DNA of 64,000 nucleotides from Knoxdaviesia capensis (GCA_001510575.1 LNGK01000008.1:2334077-2398076); one strand, 5' to 3'; counted from the first letter of the stretch, positions 10,489 through 21,817 are shown. Notes: generated from the letters alone by a model not told the origin. Numbers and translations: made by a program.

Positions 10489-12051
10489 GATGATAGGCCT
10501 GGTGCTGACAAGAAGCAGAGTCAGCGGCAGATTCCGAAATCCGGATGAGAGTCATACCCCGGGATGATGAAGTTGGGGTTGCAGGACTGTTGATCTTACA
10601 AAGTCAGGAGTGGATGGGTTGGGTAAGGAGAAATTTGTGGAAGAGGAAGAAGAAAAAATGAAGAGAACCTAGGGACACAAGAGAAGACACAAGAGGGTTG
10701 TGTGTATTCAGACACGAGAGAGAGGTTACACCAAGATGAATGGGTAACCAGCCAAGAACGAGGAAAGTGAGGATAGGAGACTTGATATGAGAGACCAGCT
10801 CTACACAAAGAGAAACAAGGATAAAGATACAGCTATGTTACGTCAAGTCACAAGGGGTTGATGAAGAAAGACAGACAAGAGCAAGGAAAGAATAGTTATA
10901 GGGATGATAGATAGAGACAGTGATAGATGAGCTGGTATATGGATTGGATATAGATGGAGAGAGACCTTAGCTAGGAAAGGAGGATGAAAAGGATGAAAAG
11001 AAAAGAGAGAAGAAGATAGAGAGAAAGGGGATGAGGCCAGTATTTGAAGATGAGGACTTCTCTACCTACAAGATTCATGGTGATAAGGAATGGGGCACTG
11101 CAAGGGATTTCAGGAGGAGCCAAGGACGGTTTTGTTTAATATATCTCGGCTAAAAGGCAGGGCAATATGGACATGAAGAAACTCTAGGAAGCAGCCTTGC
11201 ATATATTGACGGGCATAGCCAGGCTTGGGTGGGTATAAGTGGAAGGAGAATTCATATCAAGCTGCATATACATAGTGAGGCTTGAGGGGAGCACTTGCTG
11301 TGTGGTATATTCAAGGCCGGAGCCGATGAGGCCGGGGAGATGACACTGGAAGGAGAGATGGACATAGCATCGGCCCACCATGGCAGGTCTGTTTCGGTGT
11401 CAAACTCCCGTGATATGCTTCACCGGCCAGGGCTGAGGAGATGTGAGTCGGAGTCGATGTGAATAGATTAGATGACGGCTCCTGGATGTTACGCGAGCGT
11501 CGCTTCCAGGTCGTGCCAGATTGAATCGACCGACTCGGACTCGGCCTCTCAGCAACGCCTTCCTACATGCCTGTAGCTGCCTCTACGTCGTGTCTCCTAC
11601 TGCGAGTTCCGCGGTGATGCTGCTGTGGGGAGAGATCTGTCAAGACAGTTACCTTAGGGTTAGGGTTGCTCAGACCTGATCACATCACCACACATCACGA
11701 TGTTCAGCATGAGGAACGGAAATCTATCAAGTAACTCCTATTTCAGATCTGGCAATTTACAAGCAGAAAATCTTCCCGAACTCAAATTTCTGCCCCTCTG
11801 GAAAAAAAGGAAGAAATCTTCCCCGACCGCTAAAAAGACGGACAAAATATGTGTTTAAGTGGTGATAAACCAAACAAAAGTCCGATGTAACGAGGGAACC
11901 CAAGAGAGCAAAGAAAAGGGGAAAAGGATTTAAAAAAAAAAAAGAAAAGAAACAGGCAAAGCAAGCAAGTCCCAAACCCAGCTAACGTAATATAACAAAA
12001 AGAAAAAAAACCCCTCCCCTTTCATCGACGCCAATCGTGATCATCACCACG
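10489..12051. other. Intergenic: leader of the CBM52 gene, purine-rich DNA, telomere-like motif
   Basis: From 10600 to 11050 the plus strand is strongly purine-rich, so the minus strand is pyrimidine-rich, as expected for the promoter and leader of the minus-strand CBM52 gene. No coding frame is supported. A two-unit TTAGGG motif sits at 11654. The part next to 12051 is the 3' region of the AspRS fusion gene. Confidence 0.55.
11654..11672 (+). repeat. Telomere-like element (TTAGGG)2 with shared flank
   Basis: The sequence ttagggttagggttgctca is present here and again, identical over 19 bp, at 33764-33782. Two-unit TTAGGG motifs (teloboxes) occur in fungal promoters and also as interstitial telomere scars. 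Here it lies 1.2 kb upstream of the minus-strand CBM52 gene. Confidence 0.8.
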
Positions 12052-14814
12052 TTAATCCTCAAAGAACTTCACCACCGACTTGAGATCCATCAGTCCGACA
12101 CCGCGGTGCGGGAAGCAGATGTACAGCGGCTCGACAAACACGCCGAACTTGGACCGGAAGTCGCTCTTGCGGCCGAGGCCGAGGCCGTCGACGATCGACG
12201 AGTAGGTGCGCGACAGCAGGGCGGCCTTGGCGCCGTGCAGGTGGTGGCCGGGCAGGAGGCGCTTGGAGGCGCCGGCGCCAAAGGTGGCGGGGCCGGAGAC
12301 GGCCGACAGCGCGTGGTCGATGAGCACCTCGATGCTGCCGTTGGCGGCGCCGGGGAAGTCCAGCGCCCACTTGATCTGCCAGCCGTTGCGCGGCGCCAGC
12401 TGGGCGAGCACCACCAGCGCCATGACCACGCCGTCCTTCTCGGCCGCGAAGTAGCGGCGGTGGGCGTCGTCGACCCACGGCCGCACCTCCGTCAGGTGCA
12501 CCTGCTTGCCCTTGCGGCCGGCCTTCCACGCCGCCAGCTGCGGCTCGACGCGCGCGCGGAAGTCGTCGTCCGGCCGCACCTCGTGGATCTTGATGCCCTC
12601 GCGGCCCACGCGGCGCGACTTGCGCGCGTCCACCACCGAGTGTGCCTTGGACGTGTCGACGCGCTGCTCCTCGATGCACGTCAGGCTGCGCCAGCGCATG
12701 TTCTGCGCGAGGATCGCCTCGACCGGCTCCGACACCAGCATCCAGATCGGCCGCAGCGCCAGCTCGTGCTGCACGAAGTCGATGAACGCCGCCACCACCT
12801 CGGTGTACTGGCCGGGGTCGCACAGCGGGTTGCCGGCCGTGATGACCAGCTTGCCCTGGCGCACGTAGCCGATGGCCGCGCCGGTGGTCTGGTGGCGCCA
12901 GATCTCCCACCGCGGGTCCAGCCACGACGTGTTGGTCGAGTCGCCGTAGTTGGCGATCAGGTCCTCCAGCGCCGGCTCGGCCGGCTGGAACTTGGTGGTG
13001 TCCGCCGCCGGGAACGGCAGCACCGGCGGCCGGGTCGGCAGGGACTTGGGGTCCCGGTGGAACATGGTGGCGTAGCGCACGTCGCCGAGCTCGAGCAAGA
13101 GCATGACCACCCGCTCGAGACCAAGACCACAGCCGCCGTGCGGCGGAGCTCCGAGATCAAACGCCGAGAGATACTCCTCCATCCCGACCTCGCTGATGCC
13201 GTTGTCCTTGAGACTCTGGCGCAGAGCAGCCGCATCGTGGATCCGCTGGCCACCGGAGCTGATCTCCTGGCCGCGCAGGAAGATATCAAATGAGTTGGTG
13301 GCCGTGGCCGATCCGGGCACCCGCTGGGCATAGAACGGCCGCGCGCTGGCGGGGAACTTGTCCAAGATGTAGTAGTCGGTCTTGTACTTGGCCTTGATCA
13401 GCTCTCCCAGACGGATCTCGTCGCGAGTAGACAGATCGGCCTCCTCGACGTCATTTCCGTCGTCCCGGAGCATCTGGATGCCCTCGTGGAACGGGATGAT
13501 GGGCGTCTTCTCGAGCCACACCAGATCGGTGCTGGGCCAGCGCTGGCGCACAGTCTCGAGCTCGGGCATAGCACTGACGGCCTTGAAGATGGCCTTCAGC
13601 GTCTTGTCGATGATGGCCAGGAGCTCGTAGTGGTCCTTCTCCAGAGCCATCTCGATATCGAGGCCGATGTACTCGGTGAGATGGCGGTGGGTGTTGGAGT
13701 TTTCAGCACGGAAAACGGGACCGATCTAGAAACAGAAACAAAATGTTATTGCTGGTTAGTATCAACCGATCAACTTTTCATCCCGACTTAAAAGGTGGGA
13801 GACGACGAAACTCACCTCATACACGCGGTTGAAATCTGCACTGATGGCCATCTGCTTGGCCAGCTGGGGACTTTGGGCGAGGAAGGCCTTGCGGCCAAAG
13901 TAGTTGACCTTGAACACCTCGGCACCACTCTCGGTGGCAGCCGGCTGCAGCTTCGGGGTCTGGATCTCAATGAACCGCTCGTCGTCGAGAGTCTCCCGGA
14001 ACTTGCGGAGCACCATGGCCCGGACACGGAACAGAGCCTGGTTGGCCGGGTGGCGCAGATCCAACACGCGGGAGGACAGCCGCGTGCGCATAGACTCGGG
14101 AGCATGGTAGTTATCGAACGGCAGGTCGTGGGCGGCGCTGATCACCCGGATGCCGTCAATGGCAATCTCGATGTCCGGGTGGCTGGCCGAGCGCACCGGC
14201 ACCAGCGGCACCTGCACGACGCCGGTGATCTGCACCAGCGACTCGTCGGTGATGTGCTGCAGCCACTTGGTCATCTGCGACGAGGCGTTGGCCAGCACGC
14301 CCTGCACGGTGTGGGTCTGGTCGCGCAGCAGCACGAAGTCGAGCGCCTGCGACACGCGGCGCTGGGTGTGGATGCGGGCGCGGAACATGACCGGTGTTCC
14401 GGGCGCCAGCTCGGCCACCTCGGCGAGCGACATCAGGTGGTCGGGCGCCACCACGTTGTCGAGGCTGTACTCGCTGGCGGTGTCGGACTGGCTCGACCGG
14501 GATGCGGTAGTCAGGGCCATGCCGCTGTCGTGGCGGCGGTCCCGGCTGCTATTGTGCTTCGGCGACGACGCACCGCTGCCGCCGCCGCCGCCGACGCCGG
14601 CGAGCAGGCGGCGGTGTTGGCGGCGGCCGCGGTCGCTGGCGGTGCTGGCGCGGCTGGGCTTCTCGGAGCTGGAGACGGTGTCGTGGCGGTGGGTGGTCGA
14701 TGTGCGCGGCGAGTTGATGGGGCTGTTGGCTTCGGAGCGGAGCGGCGACCGCGGGAGTTTGAAGGCGTTCGAGAGACGGCCGATGGTGCCGGTTACCACG
14801 GTGGGGCCCATCAT
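12052..14814 (-). CDS. erdS: AspRS-DUF2156 fusion: ergosteryl-3beta-O-L-aspartate synthase
   Basis: Two exons, 14814-13816 and 13725-12052 (90-bp intron, GTGAGT donor, TTCTAG acceptor), encode 890 aa. Residues 1-125 are a disordered Ser/Arg/Gly-rich extension. Residues 127-230 form the anticodon-binding OB fold (FRARIHTQRRVSQALDFVLL). The class II aspartyl-tRNA synthetase core follows: motif 2 reads FRAENSNTHRHLTEY (about 338-352) and motif 3 GCGLGLERVVML (about 531-542). From about 578 to the end is a DUF2156/GNAT-fold aminoacyl-tRNA transferase domain with GKLVITAGNPLCDPGQYTEV and GGAANGSIEVLIDH-like segments. This fusion is known in fungi as ErdS: the AspRS part charges tRNA-Asp and the DUF2156 part transfers Asp to the 3-OH of ergosterol. 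Both parts look complete. It is distinct from the housekeeping AspRS, which lacks DUF2156. Confidence 0.93.
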
Positions 14815-15123
14815 TTTTTAGCGAGTGGAAGGCCGGAAGCCCTCGGAACTTCTATATGATGGAATGGGGGAGGGATGGTGGTGATGAGGAAGAGAGAGCC
14901 CGGAAACCGGTGGCGGGGGAAACAGAAATTATATATTAACTTGGTGAAAAGGAGGCCGCGAGTTATATCGTGTCCGCGGTTTAAGGGAATAAAGAGTCGG
15001 GAGGAGGGATATAATGTCGAGGGCGGAGCACAGAGATATGCCGCTCGCCACAGACGAAAGGCGAATAAAAAGGCAATCGATAGAGGATGAGTGAGTATGG
15101 GGAGAAGGGGAGAAACGGAGAAG

Positions 15124-15126
<3 letters not shown>

Positions 15127-15163
<37 letters not shown>

Positions 15164-15180
15164 AGGAGAGAGAGGAATGA
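15127..15180. repeat. GA-rich microsatellite upstream of erdS
   Basis: An almost pure (GA)n stretch lies about 320-365 bp upstream of the erdS ATG. On the erdS strand it is (TC)n, a common fungal promoter feature, so it may belong to the erdS promoter. Confidence 0.85.
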
Positions 15181-16175
15181 GAGAGAGGAGAGAGCCCAGG
15201 AATGGGTGGGAGAGAGGCGGTTTGATATTTATTCCCCTTCAGTGGTGTGGTACAGTGGTGTGGTATACAAGCCAGTGGGTTATGATGTAAGAACGTAAAA
15301 GCCACGGGAACTTGCTTCTTCGCTCAAGCCCTAGATCTTGGACATGAGCAATGGACCAAGAAACTGGCGGTCTAAAGATGGACTGATCCAGAAAAGAACG
15401 ATGGATGCGAGGGCTGGCGAGGTTAGGCCGGTGTTAGTGGGCAACCTTATATCGGAGATGATGTGTATATAGGATAGACTGAAGGATGGAAGGATTCAGA
15501 GAAACAAGAATTGATATCAACTGTATGTCCTTAATGGGTATCACAGGCTGGTTACGAGGAGAGTGAAGAGAGTGTGGGCCAAAGAGTGCAAATCTGGCAG
15601 TTGGGAAGGGGGTGCCGGAGATCTTATGAAGACCAGTCCCAACCACAGCAGAATCAGCCAGAACCAGCACACCGACCGTCTTCGTTGGCCCGGGGCTAGG
15701 ATTTTGCTAACGGGCGTCTGACTTGTGCTTCGTGCTGTGTCCCCATCTCTAGATTAACACCTTAGGAGACGAACGCAGATGACGATATTACTCAGACGGT
15801 GACCGCATGCTGAGCACAGCAAACCACCAACAGCGCTATAGGGGGGGCGTGTTGCAAAGGGATTGGAAATCTACAAACTTTTTTTTTTTTTCGCGCTCGA
15901 GTGGGTACACCTATGTGACCAGAGCCGCACCGACAGAGTGACATTTCTCGGCGACGTGCTGCTCACTTCGGACGTCGGCCCAGGTCACGGACGTGTACCC
16001 CCGTGGTTAAGTGGCCCCTGTCGATGCACCCAATTTCAGGCAGGTCCTGGCCGTTGAAGCCGAGCTTTTCCCTTCTTTGCGTCATATGCGAGCGAGAAAG
16101 AAGAGAAGAGGTCAGGGTAGGTTGGTGGGGCGTGGCGATAACCAGGACCCAGCTAAGGTTGGAGAGGGGGGGGGG

Positions 16176-16298
16176 NNNNNNNNNNNNNNNNNNNNNNNNN
16201 NNNNNNNNNNNNNNNNNNNNNNNNNNNNNNNNNNNNNNNNNNNNNNNNNNNNNNNNNNNNNNNNNNNNNNNNNNNNNNNNNNNNNNNNNNNNNNNNNN
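16176..16298. other. Assembly gap of 123 N flanked by G runs
   Basis: An N run is bordered on the left by about ten G and on the right by eight G. The true sequence probably contains a long poly-G tract or G-rich repeat that was not resolved. Nothing can be said about its content. Confidence 0.98.
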
Positions 16299-18286
16299 GG
16301 GGGGGGTGGGAGTCCTTATGATGTATTAATGCATAAACCCACAATAAGTGTAAGTCAAGTCCCGCCCAAACAGGATTTTTTCCATTTCACGCTGTTCTCC
16401 GATATTGCACTGCTACGCTGAGTCTGGCAAGATCCCTCTGCAGCGTACACTGGACCAGACCGTGGTTGGCAGATGTGACAGCTGGAATAGTGTCTGGTGC
16501 CGGTTTGCCGTGGCATTCCAGGCGCTGGGGCCCTTCGTGGACTGATCCCAGGACTGAGGACCAGAACATCGAGGAGTCGAGGAGGAGTGAGGAGGATTCC
16601 TCCCCTGCCTGAGGAGTTCCGCATGCGTCAGCACTATACAAAGCGACTCCGATGGTCCCTATCTTCTTGGTCGATTCCATTTAACGAGGTCGAGAGATAA
16701 CATTCCCACCGGAGATACATCGACCAAAGGATTCGACAGTCAAGAACTTCTGTAGGGGACCCGCAGTCTTTTTGCTTCTCTTCCTTGTGCTCTTCCTTCC
16801 TCCCGTCCCCCGACTAACGTCGGTGCCGACGGCGACGCCCGGCACCTCGCCGTCCTGGAAATCGGGGAAAAAAACTTAGAAATCCAGCCCCAAAGAGAGT
16901 CCAGACCGCGATTTCCAACACCTTAATCATCTCGGGCCAAATGGACCTAGGGTCGTATCTCACAGTTTAGACTTGAAAAAAAAATGATAAGAAAGCCTTC
17001 TCGCGACGTCGCTGCCATGTCTTCACTTCGATGCGGTTATGCATGTTTTCTAGAACATCGCTAACCGCGCTGCCGGCCTTCTCGTTCCTTCCATGATCTT
17101 CTGCTCCTTCCACGTTTGTGAAGCAGAAACAGCGAGCCGGGGCGCACCTGCCTGTTGCTTTCCAGTAACCAGCCCTCCCCTCCATCAGCCGTTTTCATTG
17201 GCTGGATCTGGCGCGCGGGGGCGTGTGTGTCAGTGGCCTGAAAATTACGTCAGTGGGGGGCATCGGTTTTTTTTTGGGTACAGTGTCGCAAATGTTTGCC
17301 GGACAGTGTGGGGGCTCTGTAACAAGGGCCCCGTTAGACGAATGCCGCGATATGTGCATAGTGTGTCCACTCTTTTTTTCAACGTCTCGCCATCGTTTGC
17401 TCATTTGCTTCTCTTTGTGTCACAATTCGCTATTTCAGACGGTTCTAGAAGATGCCGGCGTTTTCTGCTTGTACTTGGCCTGATGTCACTGGTACTGGCA
17501 GTGTACACAGTCTGCTCTAGGACGGTGCTACTTGTCTGACAAGTAACTGCACGGTCTCGCGGTACACACTCTCCCCATCAGCCCGCCGGAATACGAACAC
17601 CACCAACGAACATACAGCATCATCCATCCTCTTGGCCTGAGGGGGCCGGACAGACACAAAACGCCCGCCGCTCCGTCTGTCTACTGTATATACCTGCCGT
17701 TCTCAGGCCATTCTACCTGGCTTTTCCCGGCCCAAGCCCGCCACAGCAGCTCGCCAAAAGTCGGGATATTTTCACGTTGCCATAGAATCCCACCACATCC
17801 GAAGCTTCCATTGCCTGCGTTAACGGGCGGGATTAGATAGATAGATGTTCATATACTGACGGCGTTTTCGTCTGGTTTCCCATTATATCGTCTTTTTTTC
17901 TGTGTTTCGTTTCTTTTTTCCTTTTTTTCCTTTTCTTTTTTCCTTGTTTCTGAATTTATATTTTTTGCCCTTTCTTCTTGTTCCTAATCTGACGATTTTG
18001 GCTGCTTCGACCTCGTTTTTCGCCCGCACACTTCTTTCCATCTCCATATCGTCTTTCTCCATATTCTTATCTCCCGTCTGTTCAAGGGGTCCAGCCTTTG
18101 CTGCAGGTGACAGGAAGTGACAACCAGATTATAACAGCCGTTTAAGGCCTTCCACACCTCTTCCGGGAGCCGTTCCGGCTGCTTGCTCGGCCCGTGAGAC
18201 AAGCGGTGAACAAACGGTGTTGTGTTCTATTCAACAGCCAGTGATTGTTTGCAACGGGTCTCCCAAATCCTCTTACATCCATCAAT

Positions 18287-18350
18287 ATCATTTTCATTAT
18301 TTTCATCATTTCCATTATTTTCATTATTTTCATTGTTTTCATTATTTTAT
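18287..18350 (+). repeat. Short minisatellite, about 9-bp unit TTTTCATTA
   Basis: Six to seven imperfect copies of a 9-bp unit (TTTTCATTA, with TTTTCATCA and TTTCCATTA variants) lie about 0.9 kb upstream of the hydrolase gene. It lies in non-coding DNA. Confidence 0.8.
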
Positions 18351-19205
18351 CTTTTATCTTTCCAGGGTCCTCCTAGCCCCGAGCCAAAAGCATTAACGTT
18401 ATTCATCCCGTCCTTCCAACAGCCTCAGCTTGCTTAAATCATACACTTTGGTCTTCCGTCCTGGCCTCAAGCATTCCTCGGCTTCATAGGAACCGGATAG
18501 CCTCTTCTGTTCCATCAGCTTTATTTCCGAGAACGGGTCTGGTGTCCAGCAAAGTCTCCAGTATCGAACGTTCCAAGGATTCCAGGCTGGCGTTGGGACA
18601 TCCGATCTCCCGGCCGTGTCTGTCTTGAGTACCTCTCTCTCGTCTCTCTCCTTCTCGGTCCAGATCTCACTCTGAAGATTTGGAAGAGGCAACTGGAGTA
18701 GGGGCCACCTGTATCCTCCGTTCGGCTTTTGGCTTTCCTGTTAGCCCTCGTCCCCCCGGGCGTGCTTACTGGCTTATTCCCACTACCGCAGTGTAGCCTG
18801 CGCCCTCTGGCCAATCTGTGATCGTCGTCTCGGCCTCTCAGTCTTTTGAAAACCCTGTGCTGAAAACTCTATCTCAGAAAAGAAAAACAAGGGCAAGGCC
18901 TGTTGCCAATCCTGGAGCCAACTCGCATATTTCGTTTCGCTCGGCTTTCTCCCGTAGCTGCATTAGGAGGTGGTACTCTTCCATCTCTCCGCTACGCTAC
19001 ACAGTGCCGTGGGGTTCTCGTTGTGTTCGCTTGGCTCGGACTCCCGGCTTTCATCGCGCTTGTGGCTGTGGCTTTCCTGAGGCCCCGTGCCCTCTGCTGG
19101 CTGCCTATGCCGTTTTCCCTCCCCTTCTGCCTCCCGTCTCCACAGCCTAGCCCACCACCACCATCGTCTTCGCCGGCGGGTGCCTCTTACGTGGACACCA
19201 CCGCC

Positions 19206-21371
19206 ATGAGCAAGAACACCTTCTCCCCCGTGATAAGTCCGTACCAGGACGAGCCTGGCGCCTCGCCCGCCTCAGCACCGCTCAGCAGAGTGTCGTCGTC
19301 GTTGTCGCGCGCGGCTGCCACCGATGTCGGCCAGATCGCCGCCTCCACCGCGCGCCGCCCAGCACCCACGCCGCTGGTGGTCAAATCCCCAGCAGGCACT
19401 GGCCGCGCTGTGACCACCACCGGTGCCCTCATCTGCCCCGAATATGCCACGTCGTTCGATGGCTACCCCCGCTGGCTGCTGGCAGCGCGCGTCATGGCGC
19501 TGCGATCGGCGGCCAGCCTGGCTTTTGTGCTCCCGGCACCTGGCTATCCGGGGCCGCCGCGCTATGCTGGGACGACCGTTTGGGTCGACTCGACGCTGTC
19601 GAAAGAGTGGCGGGGCCGCGACAAAATCGCCGTCGACACCTGGGTGCCTGATGGCGTGTACTCACGTGCCACCATTGCCTTTACCACCTTCAACGCCTCG
19701 TCCACGTCCTTCTCGCTGGATTCCACCAAGGACGGCAAACAGCAGCCGAGTGTCTCGGTCAACAACAGTGCGGCTGTCCCGACGATCATTACAACCAGCC
19801 ACACTGATGGGGACTATGAAGTCACAGCAACCACCAACGCTGGGAAGTCGGATCCAAACTCCCTGACCACCACCACCACCACCACCTCAGTCAACATCCA
19901 CTCCACCACTGACACCATTGCCGGCCTCTCCTTATCACCTACTGATAACAAGGAAAGTAGCAGTAGCAGCAGCAGCAACAGTAGCAGTAGTGCTGCCACT
20001 CCCAAATCGATTACCTTCACCACTACCAGGCTTTCTGCCTCCCAATCCACCACTGCCCCCTTACCCCCCGCTACTAGCGGCATTGTCGAGGGAACGCCCA
20101 CACCCTCTCGTCATGCCCCCGATCACCGCCCCAACCTCATCCACTCCAGCACCACGTCGTCCCCCAACAACCTGCGTCCTTCTCCAACCCACCGGCCGCA
20201 GCCGGTGCGCACGCACTCCGACTCATACCTGCTTTCCGCCGCCGCACCCCTTGTGCCCCTGAAGAGACTGCCCTCGCGGGGGGGCCGGGCCGCCGTCATC
20301 AACTTCCACGGCGGCGGCTACGTGCTAGGCGCGGGAACGGACGATTTCCGCTGGGTCAGCGCGGTGATTGACGACCTTGACGCGGTGGTGTTCTCGGTCA
20401 ACTACCGGCTGGCGCCCAGCTACCCGCACCCCACGCCGGTCGAGGACTGCGCCGACGCCATCGTGCAGCTGGCCGAGCGCGCGGTGCGCGACTACGGCGT
20501 CGACCCCGCGCGCATCGCGCTGTCGGGGTTCTCGGCCGGCGCCACGCTGGCGCTGGGCGCGTGGGTGATTCTGCAGGACCCCGCGCGCTGGGGGTACGCG
20601 CTCGACCCGGCGCGCGTGCCGCAGATCGCCGGGCTCGCGCTGTTCTACCCGGGGCTGGACCTGTCGATCGGGCGCGCCGAGAAGCGCGAGACGTCGGTGT
20701 TCCCGCAGCTGACGCTGCCGCCGGCGATGACCGACATGTTCGACGCGTCGTACCTGCACCCGCCGCTGTCGCGCGAGGCGCGCTCCGATCCGCGGCTGTC
20801 GCCCGGGCTGATGGACGACGACCTGGTGCGCCGGCTGCCGCCGATCCACTTCTGTCTGTGCGAGTACGATATGCTGCTTGCCGAGGAGCTGCGGTTTATC
20901 GACCGCATCACCTCTCTCACGGCCAGCAGCGAAGGCGCGGCCGGCGACCGCGTGTCGTTCCGCATTGTCGCCGGCGAGAAGCATGCCTGGGACAAGCCGC
21001 TGCCGCTGTCGCCGAAGCCGTCGGTGGCGGTCGAGTACGCGCAGACCCTGCTGTCGATGCGGAAGTGGATGGACATTCCGGACGCTGCGCCGGCTGACGA
21101 CGATGACGGCGGCCGGGCGGGGCGGCCGACGTTCCGGACCAGTCGCCGGTCGTCTCGCTTCAGCAGTGCCTCAGCATCGGTCGGCCCGTTGGCAAGCCCG
21201 GTCAGATACGACAAGGAGGCCAAGGCGCGGCAGCCACGGAGCTCGTCCAAGGGCACATCTCTGCGGGTTGCTGCGCTGGAGCGTGCCATGTCGACCGATG
21301 CGCTGTCCAGCCTTAGCAGCAAGTCGAAACGGCCTGTACATGTTCTCGTGCGGGAGGCGAGCCAGCCCTGA
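19206..21371 (+). CDS. Alpha/beta-hydrolase (HGGG family) with Ser/Thr-rich insert; candidate ErdH
   Basis: A single exon encodes 721 aa from the ATG at 19206 (context CCGCCATGAG, MSKNTFSPVISPYQ). The frame is open back to 18903, with another ATG at 19107; that extension would add a hydrophobic stretch and is less likely. The oxyanion motif HGGGY is at about residue 368, the nucleophile in GFSAG at S443, the acid in CEYDML at D555 and the base in EKHAWDK at H593, so the triad is complete. This is the layout of the hormone-sensitive-lipase/arylacetamide-deacetylase class. Between the N-terminal part (about 80-155) and the catalytic core lies about 190 residues of Ser/Thr/Pro low complexity; a further Ser-rich tail follows the core. 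It is divergent from erdS, so it is a candidate for the ergosteryl-aspartate hydrolase ErdH. The enzymatic fold is firm; the substrate is inference from position. Confidence 0.85.
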   Translation: MSKNTFSPVISPYQDEPGASPASAPLSRVSSSLSRAAATDVGQIAASTARRPAPTPLVVKSPAGTGRAVTTTGALICPEYATSFDGYPRWLLAARVMALRSAASLAFVLPAPGYPGPPRYAGTTVWVDSTLSKEWRGRDKIAVDTWVPDGVYSRATIAFTTFNASSTSFSLDSTKDGKQQPSVSVNNSAAVPTIITTSHTDGDYEVTATTNAGKSDPNSLTTTTTTTSVNIHSTTDTIAGLSLSPTDNKESSSSSSSNSSSSAATPKSITFTTTRLSASQSTTAPLPPATSGIVEGTPTPSRHAPDHRPNLIHSSTTSSPNNLRPSPTHRPQPVRTHSDSYLLSAAAPLVPLKRLPSRGGRAAVINFHGGGYVLGAGTDDFRWVSAVIDDLDAVVFSVNYRLAPSYPHPTPVEDCADAIVQLAERAVRDYGVDPARIALSGFSAGATLALGAWVILQDPARWGYALDPARVPQIAGLALFYPGLDLSIGRAEKRETSVFPQLTLPPAMTDMFDASYLHPPLSREARSDPRLSPGLMDDDLVRRLPPIHFCLCEYDMLLAEELRFIDRITSLTASSEGAAGDRVSFRIVAGEKHAWDKPLPLSPKPSVAVEYAQTLLSMRKWMDIPDAAPADDDDGGRAGRPTFRTSRRSSRFSSASASVGPLASPVRYDKEAKARQPRSSSKGTSLRVAALERAMSTDALSSLSSKSKRPVHVLVREASQP

Positions 21372-21565
21372 ATGAATGAACGATAATACTGCTTTCCAAC
21401 GCTCGATATATTGTTTTCGCTCTTTTTTTCTTTCTGTCATATACGCAGACATCACGCTCATTTGCACACAAGGTCTTCCTTCACGATATAGAATTTTAGC
21501 ATGACTCATCCAACTTTTACGCTCTCGTTTTTTTTTCAGTTAGTTAATCCATGGCCTTCTATCTT

Positions 21566-21817
21566 CCTATTGTCCATACTTTCACGATATTCCTGTATCC
21601 GGTGAATTACGGGTGGCTTTTCCTCCGTTGGTTTACTTCTGTTGTAGACACCTTCTTTTTTTTTTTTTTTCTTTTTTTTCGAATCTGCTCCTATCGTCCA
21701 TATTTTCACGATGTTCCTGTATCCGATGAAATCCGGGTGGCTTTTCCTCCGTTGCTTTTCTTCTCTTGGAGACACAACCTTTTTTCTTCTTTTTTTTCTT
21801 TTTTTCCGAATCTGCTT
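21566..21817 (+). repeat. Two-copy imperfect tandem duplication, about 125 bp
   Basis: Copy 1 (about 21566-21689) and copy 2 (about 21690-21817) share the order tccata-ttcacgat-ttcctgtatccg-tga-cgggtggcttttcctccgttg, then a T/C-rich tract and cgaatctgct. They differ by scattered substitutions, several of them transitions. Confidence 0.85.

Larger units (their letters stand above)
14815..19205. other. Divergent intergenic region between erdS and the hydrolase gene
   Basis: This 4.4-kb stretch separates the divergent starts of erdS and the alpha/beta-hydrolase gene. It contains a long GA tract, a 123-N assembly gap, a 9-bp minisatellite and T-rich leaders. No coding frame is supported, apart from an open in-frame extension of the hydrolase frame from 18903, which is probably leader. 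Confidence 0.5.

Noticed and set aside
12037..13293. 418-codon plus-strand frame
   Set aside because: Antisense shadow of the erdS second exon caused by its G/C-rich third positions; composition is Arg/Ala/His/Val-biased with no domain.
18903..19205. 101-codon in-frame extension of the hydrolase
   Set aside because: It lacks the context of a good start and reads like leader; kept only as an alternative because it encodes a hydrophobic stretch that could act as a signal anchor.
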